A stretch of 64,000 nt of DNA from assembly GCA_964594985.1 (NCBI GenBank), contig CAZQNQ010000001.1, positions 1-64,000 on the forward strand, written 5' to 3'. This document shows, one piece after another, positions 51,663 to 59,753 of this stretch (the stretch's first letter is position 1; every line of letters starts with the position of its first letter). A program made the translations under genes and the position numbers. Source of the stretch: JADLHS01 sp964594985 (GTDB lineage Bacteria > Verrucomicrobiota > Verrucomicrobiia > Limisphaerales > JADLHS01). Under the pieces are notes generated by a model. The model did no database searches. It worked only from the letters and a program-made list of their open reading frames with translations, and was not told the origin of the DNA.

Positions 51663-53411
51663 TTAGTTGGCTTTAACCGGCGGCTTGATACCGGCAGCCG
51701 GTCCTGATGATTCGGCGAGCTGAACATCCAGCCAATCCAACTCAATCGTTCCCTGCTGAACGGTCCACTTCAGTTGATTGCGGCCGCGCTGGAGTTGCAT
51801 CGCATCCAATTTGATTTCGGCCCAGGACTGGTTCGATACCGGCACGCTCACGGCTCGCTCGTTGATGCGTAACTCCGCCGTTGCCGGAACTGTTGCGGCC
51901 CGGACTTGCAGGGTGATGATCGCCGGTCGGGCCGCTTCGCTGTCAATTTGGTATGCGGTCCATTCATTGCCGGTGAGAACGATGAATTGATCCGTCCGCG
52001 GACGTTGCACCGTGCGAACCTTGATCGGAACCGCCTCTTCCAGCCGATAATACTGCGACCGTTGTGCCGGTTGATTCACTTGATAGGAAACGCCCGGCCC
52101 AGCATGGCCGAAATTTTCGGCTTCAATGCGGGCCGGAACGCGCCGCAACATGGCGTTCACCACCCCGGGGAAATAAACGCAATTTTCCAGCCGCAGATTG
52201 ACGAGAAACTCATCAAATGCTTTTTGTGCCGTCTCTCGAGCGGGTTTTGTTTCCCCACGCGAATAAGCGGCCACGGCGTCCCAGTCTTGCGGGCGCTTGA
52301 TGGAATAAGGCGTGTTGACCGCATCCATTTTCTTCCAAGGCCAGAACGACCAGCCGATGTTGTTCGCTTCAAAGTAGTCAGTCGTAGCCCAGTAAATCGT
52401 GCTGTCACGTTCGCCGGTTTCCCCGACCCAGACCGGCGCGTTGAGACGTTTCCGCTGCTCCAGATACCGGTTTATGTTCCGTAACCGCACCGGGGTATCC
52501 CAGCAGTAATAATGGAACTGATAGACGAGATTGTGGTCGAACGGTTCGGTGAAAATGGACCAGTCGTTTGCCCAATCCACCCCCTCCAAAATAATCATGT
52601 GTCTCTTGTCCACTTCACGAATGGCTTTGGTGATTCGCTGGTAGAGCGGTTCGACCAGGTGTTTGTATTTCGCGGCCGCACCCGTGCGCTCCGGCAAGGG
52701 TTCATTCAACAAGTCATAGCCGGCTACGACCGGCTCGTCTTTGTAACGTTTCGCCAGTTCCACCCACAGCGCCACCAGTTGATCCTGATGCCCGGCGTGA
52801 AGGAACAACTCGGGCTGGTCATTGGCACTGTCATCAATGTTCTGTCCCGTTTGTCCGCCGGGCGCGCCATGCATATCAATGATCACGTAGAGCCCCTGCG
52901 CTTTGCACCACTTCACCAGGTTGTCGAGCAATTGATACCCCTCCTCCACGCGCTGCGGCGGATCGGTTTCCGTCAGGAACAAACGGGCGTTAAGCGCCGG
53001 GCGGACCGAATTGTAGCCCAGTTCCGCCATGCGCTGGATATCTGCTTCAGTGATATAATTCGCCCGGAACTCTTGCCAAAACCGGGCCGCATACTCCGGG
53101 CCCGTCAGGTCGCTCACCAGTTTCTCGATGCGCCGCGGCCGGTCCCCCTGGGCTCCAAACTTCCACATGTAACCCTCGGGCAACATCCAATTGCCAAGTC
53201 CCACTCCGCGCAGCAACACCTTCTCTCCCTTTTCATTCACGATGTCGCACCCCATGGTCCGCAAAAAACTTGGCGTGGAACTCGATCTGGCGGTGTTGGC
53301 AAGCAGGCAAAACGCGAAAAGAAATGTCCCCGACCACGCCACGCCATTGGTCAGGCAGGACCGCCAATTGATGACAGGCGCAAATACATTCTCCTTCCAG
53401 ACATTTTTCAT
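51663..53411 (-). CDS. glycoside hydrolase family 5 with C-terminal carbohydrate-binding-like domain
   Basis: 582 residues with an N-terminal export signal (WSGTFLFAFCLLANTARS). The GH5 barrel (about 50-400) begins FLRTMGCDIVNEKGEKVLLR GVGLGNW and shows YVIIDMHGAPGG, acid/base in YDLLNEPLPE and nucleophile in VWVGETGER, followed by WSFWPWKKMD. It therefore acts on a beta-glucan, mannan or related chain. Residues about 430-575 are a beta-sandwich resembling a CBM6/35-type module (ARIEAENFGHAGPGVSYQV; QLKWTVQQGTIELDWLDVQL). The ATG at 53411 was chosen; an upstream GTG is possible. An ATCCCTC hairpin lies 36 bases upstream. It is convergent with the response regulator. Confidence 0.9.
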   Translation of the reverse strand: MKNVWKENVFAPVINWRSCLTNGVAWSGTFLFAFCLLANTARSSSTPSFLRTMGCDIVNEKGEKVLLRGVGLGNWMLPEGYMWKFGAQGDRPRRIEKLVSDLTGPEYAARFWQEFRANYITEADIQRMAELGYNSVRPALNARLFLTETDPPQRVEEGYQLLDNLVKWCKAQGLYVIIDMHGAPGGQTGQNIDDSANDQPELFLHAGHQDQLVALWVELAKRYKDEPVVAGYDLLNEPLPERTGAAAKYKHLVEPLYQRITKAIREVDKRHMIILEGVDWANDWSIFTEPFDHNLVYQFHYYCWDTPVRLRNINRYLEQRKRLNAPVWVGETGERDSTIYWATTDYFEANNIGWSFWPWKKMDAVNTPYSIKRPQDWDAVAAYSRGETKPARETAQKAFDEFLVNLRLENCVYFPGVVNAMLRRVPARIEAENFGHAGPGVSYQVNQPAQRSQYYRLEEAVPIKVRTVQRPRTDQFIVLTGNEWTAYQIDSEAARPAIITLQVRAATVPATAELRINERAVSVPVSNQSWAEIKLDAMQLQRGRNQLKWTVQQGTIELDWLDVQLAESSGPAAGIKPPVKAN

Positions 53412-53447
53412 TCGCACACGGAAAAGTTACCCCCAATCCGGTGTGAG

Positions 53448-53471
53448 AACATCCCTCCAACGAGGGATGCT
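53448..53471 (-). promoter_or_regulatory. ATCCCTC hairpin, copy 5
   Basis: On the minus strand: GCATCCCTC, loop GTTG, GAGGGATGTT. It lies 36 bases upstream of the GH5 ATG and has a perfect 9-base stem core. Confidence 0.55.
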
Positions 53472-53701
53472 CGTGCCATCTACAAACTTACGCTTGGCGT
53501 GGCATGCGGCTTTGGCGGCATCCTTGCGATGGGAGTTATTCGAGCCGCCGCCGTTGGGTTAACGGCAAGTCCCAAAGACGTTCCAGATGAGTTCCAGAAA
53601 AATGGCCGACAAGTGCCGGACGCGTCCAATTCACTGGAGTTTTTACTGGCGGTCGGAGGCCGGATTTTCGCGAAGTCCTTTGCCGCACTCACGGTTTGGA
53701 A

Positions 53702-53777
<76 letters not shown>

Positions 53778-53883
53778 AGCGAAGGGACGCATATTCAACT
53801 TCCTTGGCCGCTGCTTGGCAAGAAATTGCTTCAGATTTTTTCGTGACACGCCGCTTCACTTCAATACAATGCCCGCCCTCGAC

Positions 53884-53958
53884 GACCCTATGGTCTAGCG
53901 GTTAGGACACCTCCCTTTCACGGAGGTAGCCCGGGTTCGATTCCCGGTAGGGTCGCCA
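53884..53958 (+). tRNA. tRNA-Glu (TTC anticodon)
   Basis: Acceptor GACCCTA pairs with TAGGGTC, followed by G and an encoded CCA. Anticodon loop CTTTCAC gives TTC. D arm GTCTAGCGGTTAGGAC and T arm GGTTCGATTCC are typical. It is divergent from tRNA-Phe, about 105 bp away. Confidence 0.97.
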
Positions 53959-53999
53959 CTTTCGTCGAATCTGCTTTAGTTGCAAACGTCTGAACTCTC

Positions 54000-55292
54000 A
54001 TGAATCCCGGGAAATTGTTTTTACTGCTCGCTGCGCTGCTTGGCTCGAGTCCATTCTCGTCCGCCGCCATCATCGGCACCAACTCTGCCTCAGCACCGCT
54101 TTCTCAGGATCGGATCAACCTCCTCCCCAAGAAGGAACGCGCCCCATGGAACGATTATCTAGCTCGCTCTGGAAAGCAATCCCGCGCTGATCGCGCTTTT
54201 TTCTGGAAAGAACTCCAACACAGCAAAACCAATTCTATCATTGCTCCACCTGCGGGGCGCGGCACGAGAGGCATCTCCCTCGATAACAACGCCGATTGGT
54301 ATCACAGCGAAGCAGCGCTGCGCATCGCGGACATCATTATTTCGTTTCAGACTCCGGCGGGCGGCTGGAGCAAGAACCTCGACATGACCGCGCATCGTCG
54401 TGCGCCGGGAGAACATTTCGCCCAGGGCAACCTGAACAAATTCTCCAATCCCGACGACCTCGATCTTCCGCACGATCCGAACTGGAATTACGTCGGCACC
54501 TACGACAACGGCGCGACCATCACGCAATTGCGTTATCTCGCCAAGGTCGCCACCGCCCTCGACGAAAAAAAGGCCCGCTCCTATCAAAGATCCTTTTCGC
54601 GCGGACTGGATTATATCTTCGCTTCGCAATATCCGAACGGCGGCTGGCCGCAAGTCTGGCCGTTGCAAGGCGGTTATCACGACGCCGTCACCTTCAACGA
54701 CGGCGCGATGACGGCCATCCTTGATCTGCTTTCTGATGTAGTGGAGGGCAAACCGGATTTCGCGTTCGTCTCCAAAACCGAACGCCGGCGCGCGACTGAA
54801 AGTCTCAAGCGCGGCTTGGCTTGCGTGCTCGCCACGCAAGTTGTCGCCAACGGCAAACCCACAGCATGGTGTCAACAATACGATGAACTCACGTTGCAGC
54901 CGACCTCGGCCCGCAATTACGAAATGCCTTCATTGAGTTCCGGGGAAAGCGCGGGCGTGATGCTGTTCCTGATGCGGAGGCCCAATCCAGATTCAAACAC
55001 TGTCACAGCAGTGCGCGCCGCTGCTGAGTGGTTTAAGAAAGTCGCAATCCACGACAAGGCTTATCGTCGGACTGATGCTGGTCGCAATTTGATGGACGCT
55101 CCGGGCGCCGGCCCGCTTTGGTCGCGTTACTACAACCTTGTTGACCATCAATCCATTTTCGGTGACCGCGACAAAACGATCCACGATACCGTGGGGGAGA
55201 TTTCCCGCGAGCGCCGCGATGGTTACGCATGGTTCACCGATGCGCCGGAATCGGCGCTCAAGCGATTTGAGCAGTGGAACATCAATCACTGA
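54000..55292 (+). CDS. pectate lyase, polysaccharide lyase family 10
   Basis: 430 residues with a signal peptide of about 22 residues. Family PL10 blocks are clear: FQTPAGGWSKNLDMT (about 117-131), YDNGATITQLRYLAKVA, YPNGGWPQVWPLQGGYHDAV and TFNDGAM, WCQQYDELTLQPTSARNYEM with PSLSSGESAG, and FGDRDKTIHD near the end; the catalytic Arg and calcium-binding Asp of the family lie in these blocks. It cleaves polygalacturonate by beta-elimination, giving unsaturated ends that GH105 could remove. ATG start, 42 bp after tRNA-Glu. It is convergent with the following gene, separated by one base. Confidence 0.93.
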   Translation: MNPGKLFLLLAALLGSSPFSSAAIIGTNSASAPLSQDRINLLPKKERAPWNDYLARSGKQSRADRAFFWKELQHSKTNSIIAPPAGRGTRGISLDNNADWYHSEAALRIADIIISFQTPAGGWSKNLDMTAHRRAPGEHFAQGNLNKFSNPDDLDLPHDPNWNYVGTYDNGATITQLRYLAKVATALDEKKARSYQRSFSRGLDYIFASQYPNGGWPQVWPLQGGYHDAVTFNDGAMTAILDLLSDVVEGKPDFAFVSKTERRRATESLKRGLACVLATQVVANGKPTAWCQQYDELTLQPTSARNYEMPSLSSGESAGVMLFLMRRPNPDSNTVTAVRAAAEWFKKVAIHDKAYRRTDAGRNLMDAPGAGPLWSRYYNLVDHQSIFGDRDKTIHDTVGEISRERRDGYAWFTDAPESALKRFEQWNINH

Positions 55293-55293
55293 C

Positions 55294-56319
55294 TCAACGC
55301 CCGACTGCCCACGCCAATCCATCTGCACCGCGCCCGGCATCAATCAGTTTCGAAACGGTCCAACTCTTCGTATCAATCACCGCGACCTTACCACTCGCAT
55401 CACAAGAGACGTAGGCCTCCGCACCGTCAGGACGCACCAGCACCTCCTGCGGCGCGGCGGGAACATCTAGCATTCGTGCGATCGTCATCATCTGCAAATC
55501 AATCACGCCGACCTTGTTGACTTTTGGCAACGCCACAATCAGCCAACGCCCGTCCGGCGTCGGTGCAGTGCCGTAACCGATGCCTGGCATTTCAATCCAG
55601 CGACTAATCGCATCTGTCTTCGTATCAATGACCGCGAGGCGCGGCTTCGTCTGGTCGGCTGTAAAAAGCCAGCGGTCATCCACGGAAAGCGAAAGCCGCT
55701 GCGCCACCGGAGCGACCGAAATCGTTGTGAGAACCTTTCGTTGCGCAATGTCGAGAACCGAGACCGTACCCGAGCCAACATTGGACGTATAACCGCGCTT
55801 CCCGTCCTGCGCGATGGCAAACATGTGCGACTCCGCCTGCCCCGTCGGAATCGTCGCCACAATCTTCAACGTCACGGGATCAATCACCGTCACCGAATTC
55901 TCCAACTCGGTCGTGACATACAACAACCCATCCTGCGGCCCGATGACCGCGCAATGCGGCCGCACGCCGCGCCCGAAATCAATCGTCCCCACGACCCGTT
56001 TTTCCGCGAGATCAATCACCCGGATCAGACTGCCGTCCGTCCCCGGCTTGCCCACGCCGGAGTTCCCGAAGATCGGCACGAACGCGCGCTTCCCGTCGGG
56101 CGTCGCCACGACTTCATGCCCCGTCACGCCGTCTTCCGCCACGACGCCAAGTTGCTGCCCGGTCGCGGGGTCAATGATGCTCAACGTGCAATCGCCTTTA
56201 TTGCACACGAGCAATCGTCCCGTCGCCAGATGCTGCGTTTGATTCAGGCCGGTCGTTTTGCAACCTAGCAGTACGACGGCGAAAAGCAGTGGCAGGCACC
56301 GGAGATAAATGGGCTTCAT
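55294..56319 (-). CDS. YVTN-type beta-propeller lipoprotein (YncE-like)
   Basis: 341 residues; lipoprotein signal with lipobox LLGC (about Cys20). The mature part is a seven-bladed propeller of about 40-residue repeats with the pattern RLLVCNKGDCTLSIIDPATG, VTVIDPVTLKIVATIPTG, VSVLDIAQRKVLTTISV, VAVIDTKSWTVSKLIDAG. The YVTN consensus appears as GYTSNVGSGTVSVLD. Such proteins are cell-surface or periplasmic scaffolds of unknown specific role. The ATG at 56319 (MKPIYLR) was chosen over one seven codons upstream because it leaves a normal signal. Its end nearly touches the PL10 stop. Confidence 0.87.
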   Translation of the reverse strand: MKPIYLRCLPLLFAVVLLGCKTTGLNQTQHLATGRLLVCNKGDCTLSIIDPATGQQLGVVAEDGVTGHEVVATPDGKRAFVPIFGNSGVGKPGTDGSLIRVIDLAEKRVVGTIDFGRGVRPHCAVIGPQDGLLYVTTELENSVTVIDPVTLKIVATIPTGQAESHMFAIAQDGKRGYTSNVGSGTVSVLDIAQRKVLTTISVAPVAQRLSLSVDDRWLFTADQTKPRLAVIDTKTDAISRWIEMPGIGYGTAPTPDGRWLIVALPKVNKVGVIDLQMMTIARMLDVPAAPQEVLVRPDGAEAYVSCDASGKVAVIDTKSWTVSKLIDAGRGADGLAWAVGR

Positions 56320-56374
56320 TCGCGCGAACGATTTCCGCAACGCGCCGCGAAGTCAACGACACTTTTGTCCCGCC

Positions 56375-56725
56375 TCACTGGGCGGCCAGATTCGCGTGTT
56401 CGGTAACGCTGCACGTGCATTTTTCTTCCACCGCATTCAACGTGTATCTGCCGCTCGCCGGACAATCGGGTTTATGTTCGATATAACGCTTGGCGCCAAA
56501 CAGGTCTGCATCCGTGGGCGTCGCCGGCTCCGGCTGCTGCGTCTCCAGCGCCCAACGCAGCTTGGCCGCGTCAATGTTCTTGCGATTGATGGCGCAAGCC
56601 TTCTGCCGGGCGGTTTTGGTGGCTTGCGAGATACAGGGAATCGCGATCGCCGCCAGCATGCCGATGATGGCGACGACGACCATGATTTCGATGAGGGTAA
56701 AAGCTTTGCATGAGTGTGATTTCAT
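56375..56725 (-). CDS. small pseudopilin with prepilin leader (GspG-like)
   Basis: 116 residues. Leader KAFTLIEIMVVVAIIGMLAA with the +5 Glu, then IAIPCISQATKTARQKACAI, typical of major-pseudopilin-like proteins. The C-terminal half has CPASGRYTLNAVEEKCTCSV, a verrucomicrobial pattern with three cysteines around a CP-x-GG-x-Y motif that may form a disulfide. ATG start at 56725. It is shorter and more GspG-like than the two pseudopilins at 47 kb. A GspF/PilC gene and a YlbF-like gene follow within 1 kb. Confidence 0.88.
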   Translation of the reverse strand: MKSHSCKAFTLIEIMVVVAIIGMLAAIAIPCISQATKTARQKACAINRKNIDAAKLRWALETQQPEPATPTDADLFGAKRYIEHKPDCPASGRYTLNAVEEKCTCSVTEHANLAAQ

Positions 56726-56808
56726 AATCCAGTTGAACCACGCGGGTACAAAAAAGTTGCGCGGAGCGATTGAACCCTCCGCGCAATACGTAAATCAACT
56801 ATCAGAGT

Positions 56809-57234
56809 TCAGTGCTCGTGACCGTGGCCGCACCCGCAGCCGTGACCGCACGAACCCTGCTCGAAATCTTCTTCCTTCGGCAGGCGACCGAGTTCCAGCG
56901 TCTTGGTGATCTGCTGGGTCACGGTTTCCTGCAATTCGTGCAATGCCTGTTGCGCATCGAGGAAGCCGCGCGCCACGGGATTGTTCAGGACCGCCTCGCG
57001 TTGCTTCTCAAATTCGCCGATCTCCTCGCCGCTCAACGGCAGCGATTTGTGCTGCTTCTCGTGCAGCTCCTGACCTTTTTGCATCAGGCTTTCGTATTGC
57101 GACTTGGATTTATCGTCCGCCATGAACGAGTCAATGCTCTTGCGGATCGAGCCCATGTTCGGCTGGGCCAGGATGGTGGTGCACAACTCGCGCGTCTTTT
57201 CGAGCACGAGACTTTGTTCGGATTGAGTCAGCAT
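56809..57234 (-). CDS. YlbF/YmcA-family protein with Cys/His-rich tail
   Basis: 141 residues, all helical and soluble. Residues about 5-120 match the Com_YlbF family (IRKSIDSFMADDKSKSQYES, GQELHEKQHKSLPLSGEEIG, NPVARGFLDAQQALHELQET), whose Bacillus members form the Y-complex that guides RNase Y. The C terminus, after LELGRLPKEEDFEQG, is the metal-binding run SCGHGCGCGHGHEH, absent in Bacillus YlbF but seen in some other phyla. The Bacillus Y-complex carries Fe-S clusters through Cys, so the tail may serve a similar purpose; this is inference. The ATG at 57234 is chosen; the frame upstream is repeat sequence. Confidence 0.8.
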   Translation of the reverse strand: MLTQSEQSLVLEKTRELCTTILAQPNMGSIRKSIDSFMADDKSKSQYESLMQKGQELHEKQHKSLPLSGEEIGEFEKQREAVLNNPVARGFLDAQQALHELQETVTQQITKTLELGRLPKEEDFEQGSCGHGCGCGHGHEH

Positions 57235-57330
57235 AATTATTGTTGGCTTGGCCCACCCTTCTGGCGGACGACACCGGCATATTAGAGCACAGGCCGGTGG
57301 AACTGGCAAACCAACTTTGTCCGCGCCTTT

Positions 57331-57404
57331 CCTCTTAATTTTAATCTCCCGGCCTTTGCCCCGGCTAAAGGGATTAAGATCAAGATTACGATTAAGATTA
57401 AGAA
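57331..57404. repeat. AT-rich TTAATC repeat, copy 1
   Basis: CTCTTAATTTTAATCTCCC on the left and GATTAAGATCAAGATTACG then ATTAAGATTAAG on the right form an imperfect inverted repeat. The right arm closely matches 59667-59690. It lies between the divergent YlbF-like and GspF genes. Confidence 0.55.
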
Positions 57405-57458
57405 ACCTCACCCGTCGCGTGACGATTCTTTCCTCGCCCGGTCAATTAAACAAAGCCT

Positions 57459-58742
57459 ATGAACACCTACGCCTACGAAGCTGTGAATGCCGCCGGCCTG
57501 AGTTCCACCGGCTGCCTCGAAGTTGCCAGCCAAAACGAAGCCGTGCGCCGCATCAAGGAGATGGGCCTGTTCCCCACGCGCGTCACCGAGCGCCGTCCCA
57601 AGCGCCTCCAACTGGCACGCGCCAAGCCGGCCACCGCCACGCCCGGCAAGCGATTTCAATTCACCCTCTTCGAGAAGCGCGTCAAACCCGCCGCCGTCGC
57701 CGTGCTCACCCGCCAGATCGCCACGCTCGTGGACGCCGGGCTACCCCTGCTCCGCGGCCTGCGGATTCTGCAACAGCAGGAAACCCACCCCACGCTTAAA
57801 CGCATCCTTGGCGAAGTGGGCGAAACCATCGAAAGCGGCGGCACCTTTTCCGAAGCGCTGGCGCAACATCCCAAGGCGTTCAACAAACTTTACGTGAACA
57901 TGGTGCGCGCGGGCGAAGCCGGTGGCGCGCTGGAAATCGCCCTGTGCCGCCTCGCCGAGTTCATGGAGAAAGCGCTCAAGATCAAAGGCAAGGTGCAGTC
58001 CGCGATGTTCTATCCCGTCGCCGTCCTGTTCGTGGCGCTGGGCGTCATCACGCTGATGACCGTCTTCATCATTCCCCGGTTCAAAGACGTCTTTGCCGGA
58101 CTCAGCAACGGCGCGCCCCTGCCCGCCTTCACCACTTTCATCCTGAACATCAGCGACACCGCCCGGCACCACGCTCCCGTTGCGGCCATTGGGTTGGCTG
58201 CGTTGGCCGGCCTGTTCTTTGTCGGCATCCGCACCCGGTTGGGACGTTTTGTCTTTGATCAATTCAAACTCAAAATGCCGCTGCTCGGGCCGGTGTTCCG
58301 CAAATCCGCCATCTCCCGCTTCTCCCGCACGCTGGGAACTTTGCTCACCAGCGGCGTGCCGATCTTGCAAGCCCTGCAACTCGTCCGCGAAACCGCCAGC
58401 AATGCCGTCGTCGGCCGGCTCGTCACCAAGATTCACGACGGCGTCAAAGAAGGCGAAACCATCACCGGCCCGCTCCGCGCCTCCGGGGTGTTTCCGCCGA
58501 TGATCGTCGGCATGGTGGACATCGGCGAGCAAACCGGCGCGTTGCCCGACATGCTCATGAAGATCGCCGACGGCTGCGACGACGAGGTGGACAACGCCGT
58601 GGGTGCCATGACCTCGTTGCTCGAACCCATCATGATCGTGTTCCTCGCCGTCGTCGTGGGCAGCATCGTCATCGCGATGTTCATGCCGATCATCAATTTC
58701 GCGACCGGGCCAGGCTTTAGCAGCGACTCCGGTGATTCGTGA
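57459..58742 (+). CDS. type II secretion/type IV pilus inner-membrane platform protein GspF/PilC
   Basis: 427 residues. Two copies of the T2SSF domain: residues about 80-205 (LTRQIATLVDAGLPLLRGLR, VRAGEAGGALEIALCRLAEF) and about 285-410 (FSRTLGTLLTSGVPILQALQ, VDIGEQTGALPDMLMKIADG). Three transmembrane helices are visible (about 183-205, 233-255 and 388-412). It anchors the assembly ATPase and pseudopilins in the inner membrane. It is isolated here from GspE and GspD, but pseudopilin genes lie at 56.4 and 46.9-48.6 kb. The ATG at 57459 starts MNTYAYEAVNAAG, as the family does. Confidence 0.93.
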   Translation: MNTYAYEAVNAAGLSSTGCLEVASQNEAVRRIKEMGLFPTRVTERRPKRLQLARAKPATATPGKRFQFTLFEKRVKPAAVAVLTRQIATLVDAGLPLLRGLRILQQQETHPTLKRILGEVGETIESGGTFSEALAQHPKAFNKLYVNMVRAGEAGGALEIALCRLAEFMEKALKIKGKVQSAMFYPVAVLFVALGVITLMTVFIIPRFKDVFAGLSNGAPLPAFTTFILNISDTARHHAPVAAIGLAALAGLFFVGIRTRLGRFVFDQFKLKMPLLGPVFRKSAISRFSRTLGTLLTSGVPILQALQLVRETASNAVVGRLVTKIHDGVKEGETITGPLRASGVFPPMIVGMVDIGEQTGALPDMLMKIADGCDDEVDNAVGAMTSLLEPIMIVFLAVVVGSIVIAMFMPIINFATGPGFSSDSGDS

Positions 58743-58881
58743 ACGACTTGGGAAAAAGGGAACGTGTATTGTTAGTGGAGTGGTTGGGTGAGACGCGGGT
58801 TTCACGTTACGGCGTGAAGCCCGCGTCATCTTTCCAACAAATCCCCTCGCGCGCCGGACCCTTTTGCGGCAGTGTCAAAAC

Positions 58882-59550
58882 ATGAACCCGCTCGTCCGCC
58901 TCGCGCCGCCGCCAGACCGGCGACGTTTCCTCACCCGGCTCGGCTGCGCCTCGATTTTGTTCGCTGCGCCCGGCGTCTTTGCTGAAGCGCTCACCCGCAC
59001 GCCCGAACAGACCGAAGGCCCGTTCTACCCGGACAAACTGCCGCTCGACACCGACAACGACCTCATCATCGTGAACGATGCGCTCACGCCTGCCGTGGGT
59101 GAAATCACCTGGCTCAGTGGCCGCATTCTCGACGCGAAGGGCGATCCGCTCCGCAACGCCACCGTGGAAATCTGGCAATGCGACGCGCGCGGCGTTTACC
59201 TGCACACCAGCAGCAACTCGGCAAAGCGCGATGCCAACTTCCAAGGCTACGGTCGTTTCCTCACCGGTTCATCCGGCGAATACCTGTTCCGCACCATCAA
59301 GCCCGTCGCGTATCCGGGCCGCACCCCACACATCCATTTCGCCGTGAAGTTCAAGGGCCGCGACAAGTTCACCACGCAATGCTACATCCAAGGCGAACCG
59401 CAGAATGACCGCGACGGCGTCCTGCGCGGCATCCGCGATGAAAAAGCCCGCGCGTCCGTGATCGTGCCGTTTGCGCCCGTGAAAAATTCCAAAGCCAACG
59501 AACTCGCCGCCAAGTTCGACATCGTGATGGGCTTCACGCCGGAAGCGTGA
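58882..59550 (+). CDS. exported intradiol ring-cleavage dioxygenase-like protein
   Basis: 222 residues. A twin-arginine-like signal (DRRRFLTRLGCASILFAAPG) precedes TEGPFYPDKLPLD, the standard opening of protocatechuate/catechol 1,2-dioxygenase-like proteins. The iron ligands of the fold can be placed: Tyr in ARGVYLH, Tyr in PVAYPGR and two His in PHIHFAV. It would cleave catechol-type rings between hydroxyls, outside the cytoplasm; the substrate is unknown, but plant phenolics would fit the polysaccharide-rich context (inference). The ATG at 58882 is chosen; an upstream TTG is less likely. Confidence 0.88.
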   Translation: MNPLVRLAPPPDRRRFLTRLGCASILFAAPGVFAEALTRTPEQTEGPFYPDKLPLDTDNDLIIVNDALTPAVGEITWLSGRILDAKGDPLRNATVEIWQCDARGVYLHTSSNSAKRDANFQGYGRFLTGSSGEYLFRTIKPVAYPGRTPHIHFAVKFKGRDKFTTQCYIQGEPQNDRDGVLRGIRDEKARASVIVPFAPVKNSKANELAAKFDIVMGFTPEA

Positions 59551-59613
59551 ACTCGTCCCAATAATGCTTGGATTCAAGTAGCATGATGGGCACAAGTTTC
59601 CACGCGAGTTCCC

Positions 59614-59692
59614 GCTCTTAATCATAATCTTTTTCTTAATCTTAATCTCCCCGAAAGAGATCAAGAAAAAGATTACGATTAAGATTAAGAGC
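59614..59692. repeat. AT-rich TTAATC hairpin, copy 2, between convergent genes
   Basis: GCTCTTAATC at the left end pairs with GATTAAGAGC at the right end, and the inner arms ATAATCTTTTTCTT and AAGAAAAAGATTA also pair. The stem is about 35 bases with few mismatches. It lies between the convergent dioxygenase and methyltransferase genes and may stop transcription from both sides. A single arm of the same family occurs at 13866-13895. Confidence 0.6.
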
Positions 59693-59753
59693 CCACGTCC
59701 GCGCACCCCCCCAACTTTCAACCAGCAACCTGCAACTCCTCTCCCCCCCGCCC

